Positions 16,918-24,686 of a DNA stretch of 38,771 bases are shown here, one piece after another. Each line of letters opens with the position of its first letter. Positions within the stretch are counted from its first letter, which is position 1. The notes under the pieces are model-generated. The model was not told the origin of the DNA and did not search any database. It saw nothing but the letters and a program-made list of their open reading frames with translations. The translations under genes and the position numbers were made by a program. Source of the DNA: Bacteroidales bacterium (GTDB lineage: Bacteria > Bacteroidota > Bacteroidia > Bacteroidales > Paludibacteraceae); the NCBI GenBank assembly GCA_900767595.1, contig CAAFZS010000020.1, forward strand, positions 1 to 38,771. Reading direction: 5' to 3'.

Positions 16918-17906
16918 TGAAGTTTTCTCTTATCATACCGGTTTATAACCGTCCCGATGAGGTGGACGAGTTGTTGGCGAGTTTGACCAAACAGACAGAC
17001 TCCGATTTTGAGGTCATCATTGTGGAGGACGGTTCTTCCGTACCCTGTTCGGAGGTGGTAGAGCGATATATCACTCGCTTGGATATTCATTACTTTGCCA
17101 AACCCAATTCGGGACCCGGACAATCTCGTAACTATGGTGCAGAGAGAGCCCAAGGCGAGTACTTGATTATCTTGGATTCAGATATTATTGTTCCGGAGAC
17201 ATATGTGGCCAATGTGCGGCAATTCTTGGAGTCACATCCCGTTGACGCTTTTGGAGGACCGGATTGCGCTCATGCTTCGTTCACAAAGATACAAAAGGCG
17301 ATTAATTATGCGATGACCTCTTTCTTTACTACCGGAGGTATTCGCGGCGGTAAGAAAAAACTGGATAAGTTCTATCCCCGCTCTTTCAATATGGGTATCC
17401 GTCGTGACGTGTATCAGCATTTGGAAGGTTTTCGTGCGATGCGGTTCGGAGAGGATATAGATTTCAGTTATCGTATCGTTGAGGCAGGTTATACTACGGC
17501 TCTGATTGATTCGGCATTCGTGTACCATAAGCGTCGGGCGGACCTTAAGAAATTCTTCCGTCAAGTCTATAATTCCGGCAATGCACGGGTGAACTTGACG
17601 ATTTTGCATCCGGGAACACTCAAACCGGTGCACCTTTTGCCGGCGGCATTTACGGTAGGAGTTGTGGCTCTTGTGTTGCTGGGTTGTTGGCTTCCTGTTT
17701 GTTGGTCCTTATTGCTGTTGTATATGCTGCTGATTTTGGTGGATGCTACGATACGAAACAAGTCTTTACAGATAGGTATATTGGCCATTGCGGCTTCGTT
17801 TGTTCAACTGATGGGCTACGGAAGCGGATTCCTGACGGCAGCGTGGAGACGTTGGGTGTTGAAAAAAGATAATCAAGACGCTTTTATACAGAATTTTTAT
17901 AAGTAA
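16917..17906 (+). CDS. Family 2 glycosyltransferase, membrane-anchored
   Basis: This 329-aa protein has a GT-A domain of the GT2 family: FSLIIPVYNRPDEV at the N-terminus, nucleotide-binding VEDGSS, the DXD-type LDSDI (about residues 87-91), and an acidic FGEDIDFSYR catalytic-base region. The last ~100 residues hold three or so hydrophobic segments (HLLPAAFTVGVVALVLLG, WSLLLLYMLLILV, GILAIAASFVQLMGYG), so it is probably tethered to the inner membrane and acts on a lipid-linked or membrane acceptor. Sugar specificity cannot be read. It overlaps thiL by one base and the KdsC-like gene begins one base after it. Confidence 0.9.
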   Translation: MKFSLIIPVYNRPDEVDELLASLTKQTDSDFEVIIVEDGSSVPCSEVVERYITRLDIHYFAKPNSGPGQSRNYGAERAQGEYLIILDSDIIVPETYVANVRQFLESHPVDAFGGPDCAHASFTKIQKAINYAMTSFFTTGGIRGGKKKLDKFYPRSFNMGIRRDVYQHLEGFRAMRFGEDIDFSYRIVEAGYTTALIDSAFVYHKRRADLKKFFRQVYNSGNARVNLTILHPGTLKPVHLLPAAFTVGVVALVLLGCWLPVCWSLLLLYMLLILVDATIRNKSLQIGILAIAASFVQLMGYGSGFLTAAWRRWVLKKDNQDAFIQNFYK

Positions 17907-17907
17907 G

Positions 17908-18405
17908 ATGAAACAGATTAAACTTTTTCTTTCCGATGTGGACGGGTGCATGACCGATGGCGGTCTATATTACACCGAGGACGAACGCGAAGTGAAACGT
18001 TTCTGCGTTTATGACGGCATGGGCATGGTGCTGCTGCGCAAACATGGTATCCCTTGCGGTATCCTCACGAGCGAAACGAATAACATCGTTAAAATGCGCG
18101 CCCAAAAACTCAACCTCGACTACCTTTATATGGGTGTGGGTCGCGTGATAGATAATAAGAGTATCTCTAAACTCGAGGCAGCACAAGAGATCTGTACCAA
18201 GTTAGGCATCACCCTTGACGAGGTGTGTTTCGTAGGCGACGATGTGAACGATATCCCGCTGCTCGAGAAAGTAGGTACACCTGTTTGTCCTGCCAATGCC
18301 CAACCGGCAGTCAAAACGATTCCGGGTATCTTGGTGCTGGAACATCGGGGCGGAGAAGGTGCTATTCGAGAAATCTGTGATAAGATACTGGGTGTAGAGG
18401 AGTAG
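17908..18405 (+). CDS. KdsC-like HAD phosphatase
   Basis: This 165-aa protein is a C0-type HAD phosphatase of the KdsC group. Motif I is DVDGCMTDGG (D10 nucleophile, D12 acid/base), motif II lies in GILTSE, and motif IV is VGDDVNDIPLL. Length suits KdsC, which removes phosphate from Kdo-8-phosphate for lipid A synthesis; relatives act on N-acylneuraminate-9-phosphate. No kdsA, kdsB or neu gene is nearby, so the substrate is left open. The last codons (GVEE and stop) are encoded by an 8-bp tandem repeat. If it is the genome's only KdsC, the housekeeping role is most likely. Confidence 0.85.
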   Translation: MKQIKLFLSDVDGCMTDGGLYYTEDEREVKRFCVYDGMGMVLLRKHGIPCGILTSETNNIVKMRAQKLNLDYLYMGVGRVIDNKSISKLEAAQEICTKLGITLDEVCFVGDDVNDIPLLEKVGTPVCPANAQPAVKTIPGILVLEHRGGEGAIREICDKILGVEE

Positions 18406-18425
18406 AGGGGTAGAGGAGTAGGGTT
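18394..18425 (+). repeat. 8-bp tandem repeat at the end of the KdsC-like gene
   Basis: Units GTAGAGGA, GTAGAGGG, GTAGAGGA and the degenerate GTAGGGTT. The array supplies the stop codon (TAG at 18403-18405) and fills most of the gap to the next gene. Confidence 0.85.
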
Positions 18426-18434
18426 ATAATTATA

Positions 18435-19109
18435 ATGATGAAAAACGTAGCAGTCATATTAGCAGGAGGGGTGGGGAACCGAATGGGAACGGAGTTGCCC
18501 AAGCAGTTTTTGCCGTTAAACGGGAAGACGGTTTTGGAATGTTGTGTAGATACTTTTCATCGCAACGAAAATATCGATGAAATCTGCATAATCTCGCATA
18601 AGGATTATATTATTAAAGTGGAAGAGATGGCGGCCATCAACCATTGGACTAAGGTTATGCACATCCTTCCCGGAGGGACAGAACGATACTTATCGTCAAT
18701 GGCTGCCATCAAGGCATACGAGGGACAAAATAAGGTGCGCCTTCTTATCCACGACGCTGCGCGACCCTACGTGAGTGAAAATATAATTAATAAGGTGGTC
18801 AATGCGTTGCAAGAGCATAAAGCCGTTTGTGTGGCGATAGCCTCCACGGACACGCTTTTGGAGACGGACGCGCAAGGTGAATATATTGTAGCCATCCCCA
18901 ATCGTAGCCGTTATCGCAGAGTCCAGACTCCCCAAGGGTTTTGGCTGGAGACGATAGCCGCAGCCTACAAACAGGGGCTTCAAGATCCCGCTTTTCAAGC
19001 TACCGACGACTGTGGGGTAGTACTCCATTACCTTCCCGAGGAACCTATTTTTATTGTGACGGGGGAAGAAGAGAATAGAAAAATAACGTATTTGGAAGAT
19101 TTGAAATAA
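18435..19109 (+). CDS. IspD/TarI-family cytidylyltransferase
   Basis: This 224-aa protein is a CTP-dependent nucleotidyltransferase of the IspD family. Visible are the CTP-binding loop ILAGGVGNRMG (about 9-19) with PKQFLPLNGK, DAARPYVS (central), and the late TPQGFWLETI and ATDDCGVVL blocks. IspD makes CDP-methylerythritol for isoprenoids; close relatives (TarI, human CRPPA) make CDP-ribitol or CDP-glycerol-type donors for glycans. The sequence alone does not decide between them. Its place beside a LicD-like gene supports a glycan role, but it could also be the cell's IspD. Two adjacent ATG codons (18435, 18438) are possible starts. Confidence 0.87.
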   Translation: MMKNVAVILAGGVGNRMGTELPKQFLPLNGKTVLECCVDTFHRNENIDEICIISHKDYIIKVEEMAAINHWTKVMHILPGGTERYLSSMAAIKAYEGQNKVRLLIHDAARPYVSENIINKVVNALQEHKAVCVAIASTDTLLETDAQGEYIVAIPNRSRYRRVQTPQGFWLETIAAAYKQGLQDPAFQATDDCGVVLHYLPEEPIFIVTGEEENRKITYLEDLK

Positions 19110-19116
19110 GTATAAT

Positions 19117-20904
19117 ATGCAAGCTGTAATTTTAGCCGCAGGAATGGGTAAACGCTTAGGTGAGTTAACCAAAGGCAATACCAAGTGTATGATAGAAGTT
19201 GGTGGTGAAACACTGATTTCTCGTTTGCTACACCAGTTAGACCAGTATAATCTCAGTCGTATAGTGATGGTGGTCGGGTATAAAGCCAAAGAACTGCAAG
19301 ATTATTTGGCAACCTTATCCGTTAAGACGAAAATAGAATTTGTGGAGAATAGTGTGTACGATAAAACGAATAATATCTATTCCCTTTATTTAGCAAAAGA
19401 TTGGCTGACCAAAGAGGATACGCTGCTCTTTGAGTCGGATATTATTATGGAGGATGCGGTGATAAGTAAGCTCATTAACAATCCTTATCCCAATCTTGCT
19501 TTAGTAGATAAATATGAGAACTGGATGGACGGAACGGTGGTGACGCTGGATAGTGAGAATCGCATTTTGCGTTTTATCCCGAATAGTCAGTTCTGCTATG
19601 AAGAGATACCGTCCTATTATAAGACAGTGAATGTATATAAGTTTTCCCGTGAGTTCTCTTCTTCGATGTATGTACCCTTCTTGGAGGCTTATTGCAAAGC
19701 GTTGGGTAAGAACGAATATTATGAGCAAGTGCTGCGCGTAATAACAATGGTGGATAATTCCGAAATGCGGGCATTGCCTTTGTCAGGTGAACAGTGGTAT
19801 GAGATAGACGATATCCAAGACTTAGATATTGCGGAGTCCATCTTCTCCGATAGCCAATATGATTTACTTTGTTCGCGTTATGGCGGTTATTGGCGTTATC
19901 CGCATTTGTTGGATTTCTGCTATTTGGTCAATCCGTATTTCCCTAACCGGCGACTAAGAGATGAACTGGCTGCCAACTTTGATAAACTGATAACCGAATA
20001 TCCCTCCGGTCAGCGTGTAAATAACCTGTTGGCTGCGAAAGATTTTGGTGTTAAGCAGGACTATATCGCGGTAGGTAATGGTGCTGCGGAACTAATCAAA
20101 GTATTATCCGAGCAGATGATGGGCAGAGTGGGTGTGGTTCGTCCTACTTTTGAGGAATATCCGAATCGTTTTATGCCGGAGCAAGTGGTGGCTTATACCG
20201 CAAAAGCACCCGATTTCCACTATACGGCAGACGATCTGATGACGTATTTTGTCGATAAAGATATCTGGTCATTAGTCCTGATTAACCCCGATAATCCGAG
20301 TGGCAACTATATTCCTTACAAAGACTGTTTGCGTTTAGCCCAATGGTGTCAGCAAAAGGATATTGTCTTTGTATTGGACGAGAGTTTCATTGATTTCTCA
20401 GAGGAACATCCCACATTCTTTGATAATGCGATTCTGGAGCAATATGACCGCTTGGTAGTGATTAAGAGCATCTCTAAATCGTATGGTGTCCCCGGATTGA
20501 GATTGGGAATATTGGCAACTGCTAATACTTCTCTTATGACGGGTATTCGCCGTTCGATATCTATTTGGAACATCAACTCTTTCGGTGAGTTCTTCTTGCA
20601 GATCTTGGGTAAATATGAGAAACCTTATGCTGCGGCGATGGACGCTTTCCGAGAGGAGCGCACTCGTTTTGTGAGTGTACTCAAGACGATATCTTATTTG
20701 CGTGTTTTACCGAGTGAAGCCAATTATGTGTTATGTGAAGTGAAAGCACCTTATACGCCTCGCGAATTAGCGACACGCTTACTGAAAGAGGATAAGATAT
20801 TGATTAAGGATTGTACAAAGAAGTGCAACGGATTTTATATCCGCTTGGCGGTACGTGACACAAAAGATAATGACAAACTGATTGAGGCGTTGAAAAAACT
20901 ATGA
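19117..20904 (+). CDS. LicC-like cytidylyltransferase fused to HisC/CobD-like PLP enzyme
   Basis: This 595-aa protein has two enzymes in one chain. Residues ~1-240 are a sugar/alcohol-phosphate nucleotidyltransferase like LicC: AVILAAGMGKRLGEL (3-17) with K23, FESDIIMED (105-113) and the EIDD metal site (229-232). Residues ~255-595 are a class I/II PLP-dependent enzyme like histidinol-phosphate aminotransferase or CobD: PDNPSG (391-396), DESFIDF (421-427), PLP lysine K454 in SISKSYGVPGLRLG, and the terminal FYIRLAVR. A plausible job is to form an amino-alcohol phosphate (CobD-like decarboxylation of a phospho-amino acid, or transamination of a phospho-keto compound) and activate it as a CDP derivative. 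It overlaps the next gene by 4 bases. Domains secure; substrate inferred. PntC, another cytidylyltransferase-transaminase fusion, acts in phosphonate synthesis, but no pepM gene is nearby. Confidence 0.88.
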   Translation: MQAVILAAGMGKRLGELTKGNTKCMIEVGGETLISRLLHQLDQYNLSRIVMVVGYKAKELQDYLATLSVKTKIEFVENSVYDKTNNIYSLYLAKDWLTKEDTLLFESDIIMEDAVISKLINNPYPNLALVDKYENWMDGTVVTLDSENRILRFIPNSQFCYEEIPSYYKTVNVYKFSREFSSSMYVPFLEAYCKALGKNEYYEQVLRVITMVDNSEMRALPLSGEQWYEIDDIQDLDIAESIFSDSQYDLLCSRYGGYWRYPHLLDFCYLVNPYFPNRRLRDELAANFDKLITEYPSGQRVNNLLAAKDFGVKQDYIAVGNGAAELIKVLSEQMMGRVGVVRPTFEEYPNRFMPEQVVAYTAKAPDFHYTADDLMTYFVDKDIWSLVLINPDNPSGNYIPYKDCLRLAQWCQQKDIVFVLDESFIDFSEEHPTFFDNAILEQYDRLVVIKSISKSYGVPGLRLGILATANTSLMTGIRRSISIWNINSFGEFFLQILGKYEKPYAAAMDAFREERTRFVSVLKTISYLRVLPSEANYVLCEVKAPYTPRELATRLLKEDKILIKDCTKKCNGFYIRLAVRDTKDNDKLIEALKKL

Positions 20905-21887
20905 CTCGTGTTTGTATTTGCGGAGGAGGTTCATTGGGGTTAGTTACCGCAGGAGTATTAGCCCGACAAGACGGAGTGGAAGTCAACTTATTGACCTCTA
21001 AACCGACATTATGGAGTCATCAGATAGAGGTTTCCGACCTTAATGGAAGATTGTATAAGGGGTGCTTGCATACTATCTCGGATAAAGCCAAAGAGGTTGT
21101 TCTTGAGAGTGAGATTATTCTTTTATGTGTACCCGGGTTTTTGATTGAAAAGACGTTACGGGAAATAGCACCCTATATCACAACTCAAGCCGTTGGTTCC
21201 ATCGTTAGTAGCACAGGATTCTTCTTTCGCGCTCATGAGGTTTTTGATAGCAAGACGGCTCTATTTGGCTTTCAGCGTGTGCCTTTCATTGCTCGCGTAA
21301 CCGAATATGGTCATTCCGCGCAGTTATTGGGATACAAGAAACAACTCTATATGGCGATAGAGAATTTGCCCCAGACATTTGTAGAACAATGGTCGAAATG
21401 GTTAGAAACTCCGGTAAGAGCATTGTCGTCATATTTAGAGGCATCCCTAACGAATAGCAATCCGCTATTGCACCCGGCGCGTCTTTATGGATTGTGGCAT
21501 GATTGGCACGAGGGGATAAAGTACCCTACACAAACGAAGTTTTATGCCGAATGGGACGACTTGTCTGCGCAAACATACATTGATTGTGATAATGAATTTC
21601 AAAAATTGACACATAAATTAGGTATCATTATTCCTACCGTTTTGGAGTATTATGAGAGTAAAGATGCCGTGTCGTTAATGAATAAGTTGCGCTCTATAGA
21701 GGCTTTCAAGCCTATTTTAGCACCGATGAAACAATTAGAGGATGGATGGGTGCCCGATTTTGAGAGTCGTTACTTTACAGAAGACTTTCCTTTTGGATTG
21801 CAATTGATAAAAGATATAACGGTTAAAAATAATGTGGCAACTCCAACGATAGACAAAGTGTTATCTTGGGGGAAACAATATTTATGA
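20901..21887 (+). CDS. Opine-dehydrogenase-like NAD(P)-dependent enzyme
   Basis: This 328-aa protein begins with a Rossmann dinucleotide-binding motif (VCICGGGSLG, residues 4-13). The C-terminal part matches the alpha-helical domain of octopine/nopaline dehydrogenases: SNPLLHPARLYG and the late block YFTEDFPFGLQLI...TPTID. Opine dehydrogenases reductively join an amino acid's nitrogen to a 2-keto acid, or run the reverse. In this operon it may modify the amino group of the neighbouring fusion enzyme's product, or supply an N-carboxyalkyl amino acid for glycan decoration; both are inference. It overlaps the upstream gene by 4 bases (ATGA). Plain family assignment is solid; substrate unknown. 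Confidence 0.85.
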   Translation: MTRVCICGGGSLGLVTAGVLARQDGVEVNLLTSKPTLWSHQIEVSDLNGRLYKGCLHTISDKAKEVVLESEIILLCVPGFLIEKTLREIAPYITTQAVGSIVSSTGFFFRAHEVFDSKTALFGFQRVPFIARVTEYGHSAQLLGYKKQLYMAIENLPQTFVEQWSKWLETPVRALSSYLEASLTNSNPLLHPARLYGLWHDWHEGIKYPTQTKFYAEWDDLSAQTYIDCDNEFQKLTHKLGIIIPTVLEYYESKDAVSLMNKLRSIEAFKPILAPMKQLEDGWVPDFESRYFTEDFPFGLQLIKDITVKNNVATPTIDKVLSWGKQYL

Positions 21888-21908
21888 TAAATTAGCAGTT
21901 AAGAATCA

Positions 21909-23087
21909 ATGCTGACACAGAAACAGAAAGATAAGATAGATGAGAAAAAGGCGGCAATGCCAAAAGCGCTACAGCGCGATAACGAAGCCAATTATAAGGA
22001 AGGCTACTTCTTTATCACACTTAACACGCGCGAGGAAGTGCCCGCCTTTGGATGTGTGGAGGGGCATATAGGAGGACAGAAGACCGATATGCCGCATATG
22101 AGGTATTCGGAGTTGGGAGAAAAAGTAATGGCGAATTGGGAGAGTATTCCTCGCTATCACCCGCAAGTAGAACTTATTGCAGCAGAAGTAATGCCTGAAC
22201 ATTTTCACGGACTTTTATACCTCAGTCCTGACGGAACAGAGCATTTGGGACGTATTGTAAACGGGTTCATGATTGCATGCACGCATGCGTATTGGGATAT
22301 TTTGGGCATCGCATGGCGAGATATGAAGAAAGATCTCACAAAAGGAGAACGCGCTGCAGCGCATGAATGGCAGGATAATAGTCATACTCACTCCTATCGT
22401 GGTCCGGCGGTATTTGTGCGGGGGTATAATGATGTCATACCTATTACTGAGAAAGATGTGCAAACGAAGATAGAATATATCCACACACAGGCCGAAAAAA
22501 GATTGATAAAAGGCAATAATGCCCTCTGTTTTGACATACATCGTGGACAACGAAGTTGCCATTGGTCAAAGGAGACAGCGCTCAATGCTATCTTGAAAGA
22601 CACTTTTTTTAGAAATAACGCTGCAGCGTGTGAAGAAGCTAAACAGAAGGTAACAGAACGGCTATTGGATGGTTTAGATTGGGTGGGTAGCAAAGAGTTG
22701 TTATTATGTGCCAGAAAATTACCTCTTGTTTGCCACCGAGCGGATATTAACCTCTTTGAACAACAAAAAGAAGCCGTCTTGGCTGCTGCACAAGACGGAG
22801 CCGTTATTGTATCCGCCTTTATCAGTTCCAAAGAACGGGAGATAAGAGACTTGCTTTTTGCAGCACAAATACCAGTGATAGAGATTATGGATAACGGATT
22901 TTCAGAAAGATATAAACCATACGGCAAAGCGTTCTATGCTTGCGCTGAGAATAAATTGGTACAAATATCTCCATGGAAATATCTATATCAAAGAGAATCT
23001 AAAATTAGTCGAGAAATGTGTCTTGTGATGAATGAATTAAGTTTAACAATATGCCAATGCGGTGATGATTGGTGGAAAGATTTATGA
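21909..23087 (+). CDS. RAYT-like HUH (Y1 transposase-family) protein with C-terminal DprA-like domain
   Basis: This 392-aa protein has a Y1/IS200-type HUH nuclease domain at the N-terminus: YFFITLNTREEVPAF (33-47), the metal-binding HUH pair in MPEHFHGLLYL (H98, H100) and a likely catalytic tyrosine at Y190 (KIEYIHTQAEK). This resembles REP-associated tyrosine transposases. Residues ~265-392 form an extra domain with a DprA/LOG-like Rossmann pattern: LPLVCHRAD, GAVIVSAFISSKEREI, PVIEIMDNG, and a tail ending in CGDDWWK. It sits inside the glycan operon, 21 bases after the dehydrogenase gene, and its stop overlaps the licD start by 4 bases, which looks long-settled. No terminal inverted repeats were found at its edges. 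Two perfect 12-bp palindromes built on CGCTGCAGCG lie inside it (22351-22362, 22618-22629). Confidence 0.82.
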   Translation: MLTQKQKDKIDEKKAAMPKALQRDNEANYKEGYFFITLNTREEVPAFGCVEGHIGGQKTDMPHMRYSELGEKVMANWESIPRYHPQVELIAAEVMPEHFHGLLYLSPDGTEHLGRIVNGFMIACTHAYWDILGIAWRDMKKDLTKGERAAAHEWQDNSHTHSYRGPAVFVRGYNDVIPITEKDVQTKIEYIHTQAEKRLIKGNNALCFDIHRGQRSCHWSKETALNAILKDTFFRNNAAACEEAKQKVTERLLDGLDWVGSKELLLCARKLPLVCHRADINLFEQQKEAVLAAAQDGAVIVSAFISSKEREIRDLLFAAQIPVIEIMDNGFSERYKPYGKAFYACAENKLVQISPWKYLYQRESKISREMCLVMNELSLTICQCGDDWWKDL

Positions 23088-23782
23088 GAGACTTAGTTGT
23101 TAAAATTTGTGTTAAATTAGGCATCTACAAGCCTATTGTTGAAGCAATCAATCGCTTAAAGTTTGAGGTGCAAGCGCGAAGAATGAAACGCGACGGATTG
23201 GCTATGCTTGCCAAGGCAGATGAGGTTTTTTCTTCGATGGGCATAAAAGCTTTTTTAACGTATGGTGCCTTATTAGGAGCGTACCGTGACCACGGGTTCA
23301 TTTCTTATGATCCGGATATAGACTTAGGTGTTTTAGAGAACGAAATTCCTGCTGACCTTCACGATAAAATGGAGCAAGCCGGTTTCTATCTCTATCGACA
23401 GAACGTGATGGCCGGAACGGGACAAGTAGTAGAAGAAACGTATATTTATAACAAATTGCATTTAGATATTTTCTATTATATCCGCGAGGGCAAAGACTTG
23501 TATAGCGTTATTCAACGCAAACATGAGACAAAAGAATGGAAGGAAGCCAATGCAACCGATGGCTTCCCGTGCGATAGGTCGTATGTTCCTGTCTGCGAGT
23601 TTGAGCGTCGAGAGTTTTTAGGCTTGCAAATTTATATGCCCGTAGATACCGATGGTTGGTTGCGCGCCATCTATTCGGATTCGTATATGACCCCTATCAA
23701 GAACTGGAATGCCAAAGATGGTTATATAACAAGGATTATTCATACACAAGAACGTTCGTATAGAAACATAATAAATATATAA
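23084..23782 (+). CDS. LicD-family phosphotransferase
   Basis: This 232-aa protein carries the LicD nucleotidyltransferase-fold signature FLTYGALLGAYRDHGFISYD followed by PDIDLGV, and the later LHLDIFYY acidic motif. LicD proteins and the related fukutins move phosphocholine, phosphoethanolamine, or ribitol phosphate from CDP donors to glycans. Upstream IspD-like and LicC-like genes could supply such donors. The ATG at 23084 overlaps the upstream TGA as ATGA and is preferred; an ATG at 23069 in the same frame would add five residues. No membrane helix is evident, so it is probably cytoplasmic or peripheral. Acceptor and donor unknown. Confidence 0.87.
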   Translation: MRDLVVKICVKLGIYKPIVEAINRLKFEVQARRMKRDGLAMLAKADEVFSSMGIKAFLTYGALLGAYRDHGFISYDPDIDLGVLENEIPADLHDKMEQAGFYLYRQNVMAGTGQVVEETYIYNKLHLDIFYYIREGKDLYSVIQRKHETKEWKEANATDGFPCDRSYVPVCEFERREFLGLQIYMPVDTDGWLRAIYSDSYMTPIKNWNAKDGYITRIIHTQERSYRNIINI

Positions 23783-23786
23783 GGGA

Positions 23787-24686
23787 ATGAGAATATTATA
23801 CGTTTTATCTTTATGGAGTAATGTTGAGCAAGCCAATTGCTTTATAAGTCAAGCACTTGTAGATAAAGATGCACTCGTGTTAGTTCATATTGATGCAAAA
23901 TCTGTTTCTGTTATTAATCAAATTATAAAAAGTGAACGGGTGATAATTCTTCCTAAGCATTATGATGTTTCTTGGGGAGAATATTCTCAAATTGAAGCAT
24001 ATAATTATTTATTTTCCTCTGCACTTGAATATGGTCCGTTTGACTATTTATCACTAAATAGTGGGAACGATTTGTTTATTCGACCCGTGAGTGAATTTAT
24101 AACATTTCTAAAAGAAACTCACAAATATGCATATTATAATTGTGAACCACTGCCTAAATCGTATTGGCAATATCGTGGAGGTTTTGGAAGAATAGCAATT
24201 AATTGGCCTAAATGTTTATTGCGTAGATTACCGGATCATCACCCTCTTCGATATCTAAGAACAATCATAGGCACATTATACCACTATCATCTCATACACG
24301 GAAAGACATTGCCGGAGAATATTCGTTTTATGGGTGGTAACGATTGGTTCACACTTAGTTATGAATGTGTAATGAATATGATGCAATATATCAATTTGCA
24401 TCCGGATTGGAATGATTTATTTAGGCACTCTTACATTGGAACAGAAATATATTATGTAACTTTGTTTGAGATGTTAAAAGAGGGGAGGGAGGTTATCAGT
24501 AATAATAACTTGCGTTATGTTGATTGGAAAGAACGTGGGCAAAAGAAGAACTCGGGAAGTCCCAATATTTTAACGATGGAATGTTGTGCAGAAATAGATT
24601 CATCAAAACGTTTCTTTGGTAGGAAATTTGATAAACGTTTTGATGCAGAAGTCGTTGATTATTATTTAAAACGAACACTATGCTAA
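23787..24686 (+). CDS. GT14-type (Branch) N-acetylglucosaminyltransferase-like protein
   Basis: This 299-aa protein looks like the GT14 'Branch' family of beta-1,6-N-acetylglucosaminyltransferase-like enzymes. Matching text is LVHIDAKS near the N-terminus, VSWGEYSQIEAYNYL, DYLSLNSGNDLFI, FMGGNDWFTLS, the acidic YIGTEIYYVTL and a late NLRYVDWKERG...GSPNIL block. GT14 enzymes need no DXD motif, and none is obvious. The actual sugar cannot be read. The gene is visibly more A/T-rich than thiL or sprA, which suggests separate acquisition, as is common in glycan loci. It starts 4 bases after licD and overlaps the next gene by 7. Confidence 0.82.
   Translation: MRILYVLSLWSNVEQANCFISQALVDKDALVLVHIDAKSVSVINQIIKSERVIILPKHYDVSWGEYSQIEAYNYLFSSALEYGPFDYLSLNSGNDLFIRPVSEFITFLKETHKYAYYNCEPLPKSYWQYRGGFGRIAINWPKCLLRRLPDHHPLRYLRTIIGTLYHYHLIHGKTLPENIRFMGGNDWFTLSYECVMNMMQYINLHPDWNDLFRHSYIGTEIYYVTLFEMLKEGREVISNNNLRYVDWKERGQKKNSGSPNILTMECCAEIDSSKRFFGRKFDKRFDAEVVDYYLKRTLC

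Noticed and set aside
21888..23087. Active insertion sequence around the RAYT-like gene
   Set aside because: No terminal inverted repeats or target duplication were seen, and the gene is coupled to its neighbours, so it looks resident, not freshly inserted.
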